From Deltaproteobacteria bacterium (GTDB lineage: Bacteria; Desulfobacterota; Binatia; UBA9968): 14,628 nt of DNA. The stretch's first letter is position 1; each line of letters starts with the position of its first letter. The translations under genes and the position numbers were made by a program. This document shows positions 6,472 to 14,624 of the stretch, in pieces. The stretch spans positions 1 through 14,628 of the forward strand of contig JAJONK010000025.1 in assembly GCA_021323355.1 (NCBI GenBank), read 5' to 3'. The notes beneath the pieces were generated by a model. It made no database searches and was not told the origin of the DNA. It worked only from the letters and a program-made list of their open reading frames with translations.

Positions 6472-6529
6472 GAGAAGCCGTAATTGTCGAGGCCGTGCGC
6501 ACGCCCATGGGGCGACACAGCGGCATCCT
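6444..6529 (+). repeat. Imperfect tandem duplication, copy 2
   Basis: Second copy of the ~84-bp unit, offset 83 bp from copy 1. GTGAAATCATG recurs at 6460-6470 and CCGTGCGCACGC at 6493-6504. This copy contains the functional thiolase start and its first codons; the sequence before the ATG is a decayed copy of the upstream gene's last codons. Confidence 0.75.
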
Positions 6530-7670
6530 TAAAGACATCCGTACCGATGATCTCGGCGCATACATCATCGCCAAGCTCGTCGAAAAAACCGGCGTCAACA
6601 AGGAAGAAATCGAAGACGTTTACTTCGGCTGCACCAATCAAGCGGGGGAGGATTCGCGCAATGTCGCCCGCAATGCTTCACTCTTAGCCGGGCTCCCCTA
6701 TACCATCCCCGGCGCAACGGTTAACCGTTTGTGCGGCTCGGGCCTGGAAGCGATCAATCAAGCCGGCCGCGCCGCCGAAACCGATCATGGAGACTTGTTC
6801 GTCGCCGGCGGTGTCGAAAGCATGACCCGCGGCCCCTGGGTCATGGGAAAGCCCACCAGTTCTTTTCAACGCGGCGATGTGACTATGTATGATAGCTCCC
6901 TGGGCTGGCGCTTTCCGAATAAGCGGATGGGTGAGCTTTATTCCCTGATCAATAACGGCGAGACCGCCGAAAATGTCGCCGAGAAATACCAAATCAGCCG
7001 CGAGGACCAAGACGCATTTGCGTTATCCAGTCACAAGAAGGCTTTAAAAGCGCAGGATCAAGGGCTGCTTCGAGACGAGATCATTGCCGTCGAGATTCCA
7101 CAGAGAAAGGGCGCGCCGCTGGTGCATGACAAAGACGAAGGACCCCGCGCCGACACTTCATTGGAAAAGCTCGCGGCTCTGCAGCCTTCCTTTAAAAAGG
7201 GCGGCTCGGTGACGGCTGGCAATTCCTCGCCGCTCTCCGATGGCGCAGCAGCTTTGCTGATTGCCACCCGTGAAAAAGCCGAGCAACTGCGACTCAAGCC
7301 GATGGCCCGCATCATCGCCTCGGCGGCCGCGGGCGTTCATCCTAACTACATGGGCATCGGGCCGATTCCAGCGGCTCAGAAAGCCATGAAACGCGCCGGA
7401 CTCACTATAGATCGAATCGATTTAGTCGAAATTAACGAAGCCTTTGCTTCACAGGTGCTCGCCTGCGCGCGCGAGCTCGGCATCGATCTAAAAAAGTTAA
7501 ACGTCAACGGCGGCGCCATCGCTCTCGGACATCCTCTCGGATGTAGCGGCGCGCGCATCATGACCACGCTGGTTCACGAGATGAAGAGACGCGGCAGCCG
7601 CTATGGGCTGGCCACAATGTGCATCGGCGTCGGTCAAGGCATCGCGACGATTGTGGAGCGGATCAACTGA
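6468..7670 (+). CDS. paaJ: Thiolase (3-oxoadipyl-CoA / acetyl-CoA C-acyltransferase, PaaJ/PcaF type)
   Basis: Type-I thiolase of 400 residues, the usual length, cleaving 3-oxoacyl-CoA with CoA to release acetyl-CoA; in a phenylacetate or protocatechuate route the products are succinyl-CoA and acetyl-CoA. Catalytic Cys89 is in VNRLCGSGLEA, His355 in GGAIALGHPLGCSG and Cys385 in CIGVGQG; NEAFA near 325 is the oxyanion-site motif. The early motif GCTNQAGEDSRNVARNA closely matches the PaaJ/PcaF branch as I know it. The start overlaps the stop of the preceding 28-codon ORF. A second, degraded copy of its first codons lies 83 bp upstream. It is the last recognisable CoA-ester gene of the cluster. 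General thiolase function is near certain; 3-oxoadipyl-CoA specificity rests on motif and neighbours. Confidence 0.93.
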   Translation: MREAVIVEAVRTPMGRHSGILKDIRTDDLGAYIIAKLVEKTGVNKEEIEDVYFGCTNQAGEDSRNVARNASLLAGLPYTIPGATVNRLCGSGLEAINQAGRAAETDHGDLFVAGGVESMTRGPWVMGKPTSSFQRGDVTMYDSSLGWRFPNKRMGELYSLINNGETAENVAEKYQISREDQDAFALSSHKKALKAQDQGLLRDEIIAVEIPQRKGAPLVHDKDEGPRADTSLEKLAALQPSFKKGGSVTAGNSSPLSDGAAALLIATREKAEQLRLKPMARIIASAAAGVHPNYMGIGPIPAAQKAMKRAGLTIDRIDLVEINEAFASQVLACARELGIDLKKLNVNGGAIALGHPLGCSGARIMTTLVHEMKRRGSRYGLATMCIGVGQGIATIVERIN

Positions 7671-7772
7671 TTGCCTGTCAAGCTTCCGTGCAAGCTAATC
7701 GAGCGCGGCCAGCCGAGAAAGCTCGCTGAACACCACTGCCGTTATTGCTAGTTCGCTCATCCCTCGCAGCGC

Positions 7773-10436
7773 ATGAGGTTGTCGAAAAAATCCATTTCAC
7801 TTGCGCTGGGCGCGGTCATCTTCGCCGCTGTCGCGCTGGTGTACTCTGTCAATCTTCTGGTCGCTATCAGGCGCGATCTCGTCTTTGAGGAACTCCAAAG
7901 GTTCGCCGGCAAAGACGTCGCTTTCGACGAATTCGAAGTGACGTTGCTGACTGGGCTCGGTTTTTCCGCAAAAGAATTCCGAATCGCCGACAGCCCGGTT
8001 TTTGCCGCAACTCCATTGCTACGAGCAAAGGAACTCAGGATGGGTGTCAGCCTGCTCTCCCTGATGCTCGGCAGAATCGTGATCAATAAATTAACCTTCA
8101 TTGAACCGGAGTTTCAGATCATCACCAACGAAGAAGGTGTGATGAATATCTCGTCCCTGGAAGACCGGAGGAAACAGCTTGTTGACTTGCCCAAAGAACG
8201 CTCGTCCGCTTCAAAAAGAGAGCTCAGCTCAGTCAATTTTGTTGTCACCAACTTTCAAATTAAGAATGGTCGCATAGACTTTATCGATCGTTCGGTGCGT
8301 GCGCCGGCGGAAATGCAGATCAAGCGCGTCGACATAAATCTCCAAGGAATCAACCCCAATGGCCGAGCGAAAATGACCTTGGCCGCGTCGTTAAGCGAAA
8401 GTTTGGGTCAGGACGTGCGGGTAGCCGGATATTTAGGACCATTCGCTCCGGGCAAAGGATGGAAAGAACAGCCCGTCGAAGTCAATGTGGAGTTCGACTC
8501 GTTATTCGTGCCGCTACTCACCCGGGCCGTTCCTTTCTTCCGAGACAAAATTCCGCCGGAGCTCGATATCGCCGGGCCGCTATCGTTGCGCGCCAAGCTA
8601 GCCGGCGTTCTGGCTCGCCCGCAGGTTCTAGACTTTATCGTCAAAGCGCCGATCTTGGGCTCTTTAGACTATAACGCGGTCCTGAACGGCTCGGCGGATC
8701 TTTCCGCAAACGGACTCTGGTCAGAAGCTCAACTCAAGGGCAATCTTCGTCTAAGTTCCATCGATATCACGCGTCTTCAAGGCACGAGCATGCTTCAGGA
8801 CCTTTTACCTATTGCTCTTAGCGGCGATGGTGAGGTCAGCGTCGAGAGTCTCATCGAAGGAACATGGAATAGGTTGCGCTTGGGCACAATAGTGCGGGCC
8901 CGGAACAGTGAGATTCGCTATGGCACTTGGCTGCGCAAGCCAAGAGGAACCGCCGCTGAATGGTCATCGAAAATTTCACGGCAGGATAACCGATTTGTTA
9001 TTCACGAATCGGTTCTGACATTGGGCAGCACCAGAACAAACCTCTCAGGCGTCTATGAATATGGCTCGAGGGCTCGCCTGCAGCTCAGAGCCCGCGCCGA
9101 TCAGTCCGATTTGTCTCAGGTGCTCGAGTTCTTTCCAGCGCTGCAGGCGTTTCGAGCAACCGGGAACTTGCATGGCGAAGTTCTCGCTTCGAAAGTGATG
9201 ATCGGCGACTCGTCCTGGACTATGAACGGCAAACTTGAGATCAGTGAAGCGGAGTTAAGAAATGAGAACAGCAGGCGTAAGCTGGAGCGCCTAAGTGCCA
9301 GCCTTCTCTTACTTGGCAAGCAGGCCCGCATCGAAAACGCCGCGTTTCGGGTCAGGTCTTCTGACATCGCAATGACAGGAGCAGTGGCCGACCTGGCGAC
9401 TCCCACGCTAACCTGCGAGCTTCGCTCCGCGAATTTACACCTGGCCGATCTTGCCGATTTTCCAGTGGCGAAATCGGATCGCCTGCAAAACGTCAGATTG
9501 AGCGGTAAGCTCACGTTGGAAGACGGGACGCCACGGATGCGAGGCACGGTGTCGTCGTCGGAGGGTACGCTGCACGACGTCCCGTATCTCGACCTGCGTA
9601 GCGCGATAGCTTGGTCGGCAGCAGAGATCAGCCTCAGAGATCTTTCTTTTCGCGCTTTAAACGGGAGTTGGCGCAGCCGCGAGGTGTCAATCACCGAGAC
9701 CGGCAAATCTCAACGCCTGGAACTCTCCTCTCAATTGACCTCGGTGGATCTAACGGCTTTACTCACAAGCAAACTGCCGGCGTCCAAAGATCGCATAGAG
9801 GGTCAGCTGAATTTCCAAGGAGAATTCAGTGCTGAGGCGCACAACGGCGGAATGAAACCCGACTCCTTGCAAGGCTCTGGAGAAACCCGGATTCAGGGCG
9901 GAACACTCAAAAATTTCAATCTGATCGCGCTCATGATCTCTCGAATCGGCAGTTCTGGGTCGCTGATCTCGCTTCAGCTCTCGCCGAGTTTAGCCGAGTT
10001 GGCGAAATCCAAAGACACCCCCTTCGAAAACATCGATGCGCAGGTCTTATTCAACCAAGAAGTGATTCGCGCCGAAACTTTACAGCTTACAACCGCAGAC
10101 TATCGGATCAAGGCAGCGGGATGGATGATGCTTGACCAGGTAACCCGATGGAACGGAATGTTGGTCTTGTCGCCCCGAATCAGTCAGGAGCTCTTGCGCG
10201 AGAACAAGAGTCTGCGCTATCTCATAGACCGGAGCGGTCAAATCAATTTGCCATTCCGTGCCGAAGGCACTCTGGCGAACTTGCGAGTACGACCCGACAC
10301 CCGCATCATTGCGCAGATCGTCCGGCGCGGCTCTCTACCGAAAACGATCGAGCCACCGCCAATCGACAAACGACCCGAGGCGCAAGAACAGAAAGAATCC
10401 CTCCCGGCAGAACTCGAGCAATTTTTGAGCCGCTAA
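7773..10436 (+). CDS. AsmA-like envelope protein
   Basis: Large protein of 887 residues with one N-terminal membrane anchor (about 8-31, preceded by RLSKK), so the rest is predicted periplasmic. The first ~130 residues match the AsmA N-terminal pattern (membrane helix, then LLRAKELRMGVSLLSLMLG and INKLTFIEPEF followed by NEEGVMNISSL). A long series of alternating beta-strands follows, as expected for the repeating-beta-groove proteins thought to bridge the two membranes and move lipids. An AsmA C-terminal-like part (about 700-850) contains GSGETRIQGGTLKNFNLIAL and FENIDAQVLF. The C-terminal tail is charged and Pro/Glu-rich. The gap from the thiolase is 102 bp and shows no clear terminator, promoter or Shine-Dalgarno. 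The next gene starts 3 bp after its stop. Family assignment is by pattern, and its lipid substrate is unknown. Confidence 0.8.
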   Translation: MRLSKKSISLALGAVIFAAVALVYSVNLLVAIRRDLVFEELQRFAGKDVAFDEFEVTLLTGLGFSAKEFRIADSPVFAATPLLRAKELRMGVSLLSLMLGRIVINKLTFIEPEFQIITNEEGVMNISSLEDRRKQLVDLPKERSSASKRELSSVNFVVTNFQIKNGRIDFIDRSVRAPAEMQIKRVDINLQGINPNGRAKMTLAASLSESLGQDVRVAGYLGPFAPGKGWKEQPVEVNVEFDSLFVPLLTRAVPFFRDKIPPELDIAGPLSLRAKLAGVLARPQVLDFIVKAPILGSLDYNAVLNGSADLSANGLWSEAQLKGNLRLSSIDITRLQGTSMLQDLLPIALSGDGEVSVESLIEGTWNRLRLGTIVRARNSEIRYGTWLRKPRGTAAEWSSKISRQDNRFVIHESVLTLGSTRTNLSGVYEYGSRARLQLRARADQSDLSQVLEFFPALQAFRATGNLHGEVLASKVMIGDSSWTMNGKLEISEAELRNENSRRKLERLSASLLLLGKQARIENAAFRVRSSDIAMTGAVADLATPTLTCELRSANLHLADLADFPVAKSDRLQNVRLSGKLTLEDGTPRMRGTVSSSEGTLHDVPYLDLRSAIAWSAAEISLRDLSFRALNGSWRSREVSITETGKSQRLELSSQLTSVDLTALLTSKLPASKDRIEGQLNFQGEFSAEAHNGGMKPDSLQGSGETRIQGGTLKNFNLIALMISRIGSSGSLISLQLSPSLAELAKSKDTPFENIDAQVLFNQEVIRAETLQLTTADYRIKAAGWMMLDQVTRWNGMLVLSPRISQELLRENKSLRYLIDRSGQINLPFRAEGTLANLRVRPDTRIIAQIVRRGSLPKTIEPPPIDKRPEAQEQKESLPAELEQFLSR

Positions 10437-10439
10437 GGC

Positions 10440-10706
10440 ATGACCTTGGTTCCCATCTACTTGGAAATTTACCCTTCAGATATAGCGTATATCAAATTCA
10501 TTTTAGAGTCCTATGAAGAAGTCGGCATCATTCGCACGATCGATCGCAAGAAGGCCATCATCGTGCTTTTAGCCGTTTCAGACTTTATCGAGGTTGCCCG
10601 TGCGATAGTAAAATCACTGCAGCAGGAAGTCACCTTGATCGAAATCCCGCCTCCGCCGGACCTAAGCGATGACTGGCTGATGACGGAGCTTGCGATTGAT
10701 CCCTGA
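10440..10706 (+). CDS. Small DUF4911-like protein
   Basis: Protein of 88 residues with no signal peptide or membrane segment, probably cytosolic. It begins 3 bp after the AsmA-like stop, with TAAGG overlapping that stop as a poor ribosome site, so translational coupling is likely. The pattern YLEIYPSDIAYIKFILESYEEVGIIRTIDRKK, then alternating hydrophobic residues and a Pro-rich C-terminus (IPPPPDL), matches my recollection of DUF4911, a domain of unknown function usually found in deltaproteobacteria-like genomes. Predicted as a small alpha/beta fold. I cannot assign a role; its position between an envelope protein and RNase R gives no firm clue. Confidence 0.75.
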   Translation: MTLVPIYLEIYPSDIAYIKFILESYEEVGIIRTIDRKKAIIVLLAVSDFIEVARAIVKSLQQEVTLIEIPPPPDLSDDWLMTELAIDP

Positions 10707-10752
10707 CGGACGTGATCATCACTTGAGTCAGAGCTGATTGCAAACCGTCAGG
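10702..10752 (+). repeat. Nested inverted repeats between the DUF4911-like gene and rnr
   Basis: CCTGACGG (10702-10709, spanning the TGA stop of the small gene) pairs perfectly with CCGTCAGG (10745-10752); the 35-nt loop contains GTGATCATCAC (10712-10722), itself a 5-1-5 inverted repeat. There is no T-run after it, so it is not a standard terminator. It might be a protein-binding site or an mRNA structure ahead of RNase R. Confidence 0.35.
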
Positions 10753-10774
10753 TTCCATTAGATCTTGAAATTAT

Positions 10775-12949
10775 ATGGCGCGCAGATCCGCAACCGCGGC
10801 GACAGAATCGCCGCAGGTACTAGAAAAAATTTCCAATCTCTTCACGGGAAAGCCGCGCCTGCGCTTAACCCCGATAGAAATTTCCCGAAGGGGCGGTTTC
10901 AAACAGGACGACCTACAAACCGTCATCGATTCCTTGCGTCGGTTGGTGCGCGAAGGAAGATTGGTCCGACTAAAGAAGAACCACTACGGATTACCCGATA
11001 GCGATAACCTGATGACGGGCAGAGTCCACGCCCATCCCGACGGCTACGGGTTCCTCATTCTCGACGAAAAGAGCGCTGTGGATCTCTACTTAAATCGGCG
11101 CGAGATGCGTCGTGTCATGCATGGCGATCGCATCATGGTACGGGTTGATCGGAACAAACGCGGCGGCTTGGAAACTCACATAGTCCAGGTGCTCGAAAGG
11201 GCTCACAAGCGTCTGATTGGTACTTACGATGAAATCGAAGGTCACGGCTACTTAGTCCCGATGGATCCGAGAATCGCTCCGGTGATCCCGCTAACTCGAG
11301 GGCATGAGCGGCCCGAAAAGGGCAAGATCATTGCTGCTGAAATTTCTCGCTACGGGACCGCGACGTCGCCGCCACAAGCCGAGCTCCTGAAAGTCATCGG
11401 CAATCCGGACGATCCCGAGGTGCAGGTGCAATCCGTCGTGTTCCGTTATGGACTGAGCACCAGCTTCCCGTCCGAGGTCCACCGAGAGACAAGCAGCGCC
11501 TCCTTTGTTGTCAGTGCTGATGAAATCGCCTCCCGTACAGACCTGCGCGGTTTGCCGATTGTCACCATCGATGGTGAGCGGGCACGCGACTTCGATGATG
11601 CCGTTTACGTACGCAAGACCGACGAAGGTTATGAGCTCTACGTTTGCATTGCTGATGTCGCGTATTATGTCAGCCCCGCCACCGTCCTGGACCAGGAAGC
11701 TTACAGCCGGGCCACCAGCGTCTATTTTCCCGACCGTGCCATCCCGATGCTTCCGGAGGCGCTCTCCAACGGCATCTGCAGTCTCAATCCCCATGAGGAC
11801 CGGCTGACGAAAACCGCGTGCATTGAATACAGCGGCAAAGGCGAAGTCATCGGCAGCCGCTTTTTCAACTCGGTGATCCGCAGCCGAGAGCGCATGACCT
11901 ATACCGATGTGCGCCGAATCCTGGTAGATCGTGATCCCGCAACAATCGAACGCTATGCCGACCTCGTGCCCCAGTTTGAATTGATGAAAGAGCTCACGCT
12001 GCTGATTTTTGACAAACGCAAAGCGCGGGGCAATCTAGATTTCGATCTACCGGAAGCGGAGATCATTCTCGACATTCAAGGAGTGCCGGAAGACATCATC
12101 CGCGCCGAACGCAACATCGCTCATCGCATCATCGAGGAATTCATGATCGCCGCTAACGAGGCCGTGGCGCGTCATTTAACCGCAAAGGAGTTGCCTGCGC
12201 TTTATCGCGTGCACGAGGGACCGGAGAAAGAATCTCTTGAAGCGGTGGCGCCCTTCCTATTGAGCCTAGGATACCGGCTGCCGCTGAAGAAAGACAAAAT
12301 CGCGCCCCTGGAAATACAACATCTGCTCGAGGCCGCTCGCGGCAAGCCCGAGGAGAGAGTGCTCAACCGTGTTCTCTTGAGAGCAATGAAACAAGCGCTG
12401 TACCAACCCGAAAACATCGGCCACTTCGGACTAGCCTCCAGATGCTACACGCATTTCACCTCGCCGATCCGGCGCTATCCCGATTTGATCGTGCACCGGA
12501 TGCTCGACAAAGCGCTTCGAAGCGAGAAATTGACAGGCTCCGCGCGTGAAGATCTCTCGTCCTATCTAGTAGAAGCCGGCAAGCACACTTCCGACAGGGA
12601 GCGCAATGCCATGGACGCCGAACGAGAAATGGTCGCGCTGAAGAAAACTCAATTCATGATGGATAAGATCGGTGATGAGTTCAGCGGCTTCATCACCAGC
12701 TTGACGAACTTCGGATTTTTCGTCGAGCTCGACAGCTATTTCGTTGAAGGGATAGTGAAAATCGCATCGCTTACCGATGATGACTATTATTATTATGAAA
12801 AAGAATACCTGATTAAAGGCTTGCGTCACGGACGGAAGTTCCGGTTGGGCGACAACGTGCGGGTCAAGGTCGCGCGCATCAATGCGTTCCGGAACGAGAT
12901 CGATTTTGCATTAAGTTCACTCGTAGCGCAGCGCATCGATGGGATCTAA
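10775..12949 (+). CDS. rnr: Ribonuclease R
   Basis: Processive 3'-to-5' exoribonuclease that degrades structured RNA. The protein has 724 residues, somewhat shorter than E. coli RNase R because it lacks the long Lys-rich C-terminal tail. Order: N-terminal winged-helix-like region (about 15-75, ending LVRLKKNHYGLP), cold-shock domains (about 80-240, with GRVHAHPDGYGFLI), RNB catalytic domain from about 250, and a C-terminal S1 domain (about 633-713, GFITSLTNFGFFVELDSYFVEG). The catalytic acids are present in TIDGERARDFDDAV: Asp266, Asp272, Asp274 and Asp275. Later RNB motifs YSRATSVYFPDRAIPMLP and HFTSPIRRYPDLIVHR are intact. The start is the ATG with MARRS; no strong Shine-Dalgarno is visible. 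Its last 33 bp overlap the 3' end of the convergent permease gene. Confidence 0.95.
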   Translation: MARRSATAATESPQVLEKISNLFTGKPRLRLTPIEISRRGGFKQDDLQTVIDSLRRLVREGRLVRLKKNHYGLPDSDNLMTGRVHAHPDGYGFLILDEKSAVDLYLNRREMRRVMHGDRIMVRVDRNKRGGLETHIVQVLERAHKRLIGTYDEIEGHGYLVPMDPRIAPVIPLTRGHERPEKGKIIAAEISRYGTATSPPQAELLKVIGNPDDPEVQVQSVVFRYGLSTSFPSEVHRETSSASFVVSADEIASRTDLRGLPIVTIDGERARDFDDAVYVRKTDEGYELYVCIADVAYYVSPATVLDQEAYSRATSVYFPDRAIPMLPEALSNGICSLNPHEDRLTKTACIEYSGKGEVIGSRFFNSVIRSRERMTYTDVRRILVDRDPATIERYADLVPQFELMKELTLLIFDKRKARGNLDFDLPEAEIILDIQGVPEDIIRAERNIAHRIIEEFMIAANEAVARHLTAKELPALYRVHEGPEKESLEAVAPFLLSLGYRLPLKKDKIAPLEIQHLLEAARGKPEERVLNRVLLRAMKQALYQPENIGHFGLASRCYTHFTSPIRRYPDLIVHRMLDKALRSEKLTGSAREDLSSYLVEAGKHTSDRERNAMDAEREMVALKKTQFMMDKIGDEFSGFITSLTNFGFFVELDSYFVEGIVKIASLTDDDYYYYEKEYLIKGLRHGRKFRLGDNVRVKVARINAFRNEIDFALSSLVAQRIDGI

Positions 12950-14068
12950 ATTCGCCGCTTTTCTGGCGGGATAGAAGCCGAAGAATACTCCGACGGCGCC
13001 GGAAAAGAAAAAGGCGATGGCAATGATGCTGGTGCTGATGTGAGTCGGCCACTGCGCCCAATCATTGAGGATCTCGGAGCTGCCGATACCCAGCAATATC
13101 CCGATACAGCCTCCGGTTGCCGCCATGACCACGGCCTCGACCAAAAATTGCAGCATGATATCTTTGCGGCGCGCTCCCACCGCCATGCGAATGCCGATTT
13201 CACGAGTGCGCTCGGTCACCGAGACAAGCATGATGTTCATGATTCCAATCCCTCCGACCAGTAGAGAGATCGAAGCCACGGTGCCAAGCAGCACGGCCAT
13301 GACCCGCGCGCTGCTTGAGGCAGCCTCGGCGATGTCCGATAGATTGCGAATATAAAAATCGTCGTCACGATCCGGGCCGATGCGGTGTCGCTGTCGCAAG
13401 AGCGCGGTGATCTGTGCTTGCGCCTCCGGAAGGCGCTCGGCATTAATGGCAGAGGCAACGATACTTTGCACGAAAGTGATACGCATCAAACGTTTTTGCA
13501 TGGTTGTATAAGGAATGATAATCGTGTCGTCTTGATCAGTCCCCTGGCTTGCATCGATGGGATCGTCACTCCCAAATAACTGATTAACCACGGTCTCGCC
13601 GACAACCGCTACCTTGGCGGCGCTCTCGATATCGCCATCGTGAATAAATCGTCCTTCGGCGACCTGCCAATCGCGAATCTGCTGAAATTCCGACCCGACT
13701 CCTTGTGTTAAGGTCAGCCAGTTAAGATTGCCCGCCACAATCTGTTCGTTGCGACGCAACGCGGGCGAGGCGAACGCAACGGCAGGCAGCTCTCGCATCA
13801 TCGCTTTGGCATCGCCATCAACAAGTGTGTTGACACCTCCGGACCCCGTTCGGACCCCGCCCTGCACAGAAGTGCCGGGCAAAATAATCAAAACGTTGGT
13901 TCCCAGACTGGCGATTTGGGACCGAATAGTAGCCTTGGCTCCTTCGCCGATCGCCACCATTGCGATCACGGCGCCAACTCCAATGATGATGCCAAGCATC
14001 GTCAGAAAAGCGCGCAATTTGTTTCTCATTAGAGCACGGAGCGCGATCCGCAGTGTCATGAACAACAT
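12917..14068 (-). CDS. MacB-like ABC transporter permease with an internal gap of about 20 residues
   Basis: FtsX/MacB-type permease of 383 residues that would couple ATP hydrolysis to export of a substrate through a periplasmic adaptor and outer-membrane channel. TM1 at about 19-43 (FLTMLGIIIGVGAVIAM), periplasmic MacB domain about 45-250, then TM2 (255-283), TM3 (307-330) and TM4 (348-366), ending PARKAANLDPIDALRYE, the usual FtsX C-terminus. Oddity: at residues 166-182 GSDDPI runs directly into DASQGTDQDD, whereas relatives have about 20 residues between, containing a strand of the type IRIKNVPFxVVGVL. The frame is unbroken. The ATG at 14068 sits just past the broken end of the ATPase gene; ATG at 14059 is an alternative. 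It is convergent with rnr and overlaps it by 33 bp. Confidence 0.88.
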   Translation of the reverse strand: MLFMTLRIALRALMRNKLRAFLTMLGIIIGVGAVIAMVAIGEGAKATIRSQIASLGTNVLIILPGTSVQGGVRTGSGGVNTLVDGDAKAMMRELPAVAFASPALRRNEQIVAGNLNWLTLTQGVGSEFQQIRDWQVAEGRFIHDGDIESAAKVAVVGETVVNQLFGSDDPIDASQGTDQDDTIIIPYTTMQKRLMRITFVQSIVASAINAERLPEAQAQITALLRQRHRIGPDRDDDFYIRNLSDIAEAASSSARVMAVLLGTVASISLLVGGIGIMNIMLVSVTERTREIGIRMAVGARRKDIMLQFLVEAVVMAATGGCIGILLGIGSSEILNDWAQWPTHISTSIIAIAFFFSGAVGVFFGFYPARKAANLDPIDALRYE

Positions 14069-14624
14069 TGCTCAGCGCTCCATTGATAACGACGGTGATG
14101 CTCTGATCGCGATTGAGCTTTTGAAACAATCCCATGATCTCCGCGCTGGTGGCGGAATCGAGATTTCCGGTGGGCTCGTCGGCGAGAATCAACGACGGCC
14201 GGTTCACCAGGGCTCTCGCGATAGCCACACGCTGCTGCTGCCCGCCGGAGAGTTGATTGGGGGTATGACCAAGACGCTCACTGAGACCGACCAGTCCGAG
14301 CACTTCCAGGGCGCGCTGATGTCTTTGTTTGCCGTTACAGGCGCTGTACATCATCGGCAGTTCAACATTTTCCAAGGCCGTGGTGCGTGCTAGCAAATTG
14401 AAGCCCTGAAAGACGAAACCGATACGCTGGTTGCGAATTTCCGTCGGGCGATCGAGACAACCCAGTATATTCATAAAGGTCGACTTGCCTGATCCGGAAG
14501 AACCCATAACTGCGACGAACTCGCCACGGCCGATGGCTAGAGTGACGCCGCGCAGTGCTGGCACCTCCATGTCGCCCATGCGATATTTTTTCACCAAATC
14601 TTTGACCCGGAGGAGCTCGGTCAT
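13818..14624 (-). CDS. MacB-type ABC transporter ATP-binding protein, probably non-functional
   Basis: The first 179 residues (14088-14624) are a clear LolD/MacB-class ATPase: Walker A GSSGSGKST (41-49), Q-loop Gln73 in FVFQGFNLL, signature LSGGQQQR (125-132), Walker B LILADEP (145-151) and D-loop GNLDS. Two defects are visible. First, GCLDRPT (55-61) joins straight to EIRNQRIGFVFQ, missing about 20 residues normally present (the SGxYxxxGxDVxxL region). Second, after SITVV (175-179) the expected VTHE H-loop and C-terminus are absent; the frame runs on for about 89 codons inside the permease gene in a different frame, giving meaningless sequence. In the next frame a short MER-stop is visible 3 nt before the permease ATG, which may be the native end. 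ATP hydrolysis is doubtful. I would treat this as a pseudogene or misassembly unless reads say otherwise. Confidence 0.75.
   Translation of the reverse strand: MTELLRVKDLVKKYRMGDMEVPALRGVTLAIGRGEFVAVMGSSGSGKSTFMNILGCLDRPTEIRNQRIGFVFQGFNLLARTTALENVELPMMYSACNGKQRHQRALEVLGLVGLSERLGHTPNQLSGGQQQRVAIARALVNRPSLILADEPTGNLDSATSAEIMGLFQKLNRDQSITVVINGALSNVVHDTADRAPCSNEKQIARFSDDAWHHHWSWRRDRNGGDRRRSQGYYSVPNRQSGNQRFDYFARHFCAGRGPNGVRRCQHTC

Noticed and set aside
9116..9706. Minus-strand open frame of 196 codons inside the AsmA-like gene
   Set aside because: It is Ser/Arg-rich, typical of an antisense shadow, and the AsmA-like frame is continuous through it.
11567..11590. Arg269 in the RNase R catalytic motif where relatives often have an acidic residue
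   Set aside because: All four catalytic aspartates align with the family (266, 272, 274, 275), so this position is not catalytic.
12770..12800. Asp/Tyr-rich tract in the RNase R S1 domain
   Set aside because: RNase R proteins commonly have a DDYY-type sequence at this position, so it is not unusual.
13728..14393. Plus-strand open frame of 221 codons antisense to the ABC genes
   Set aside because: It mirrors the codon positions of the recognisable ABC permease and ATPase on the other strand and its protein has low-complexity, unrecognisable composition.
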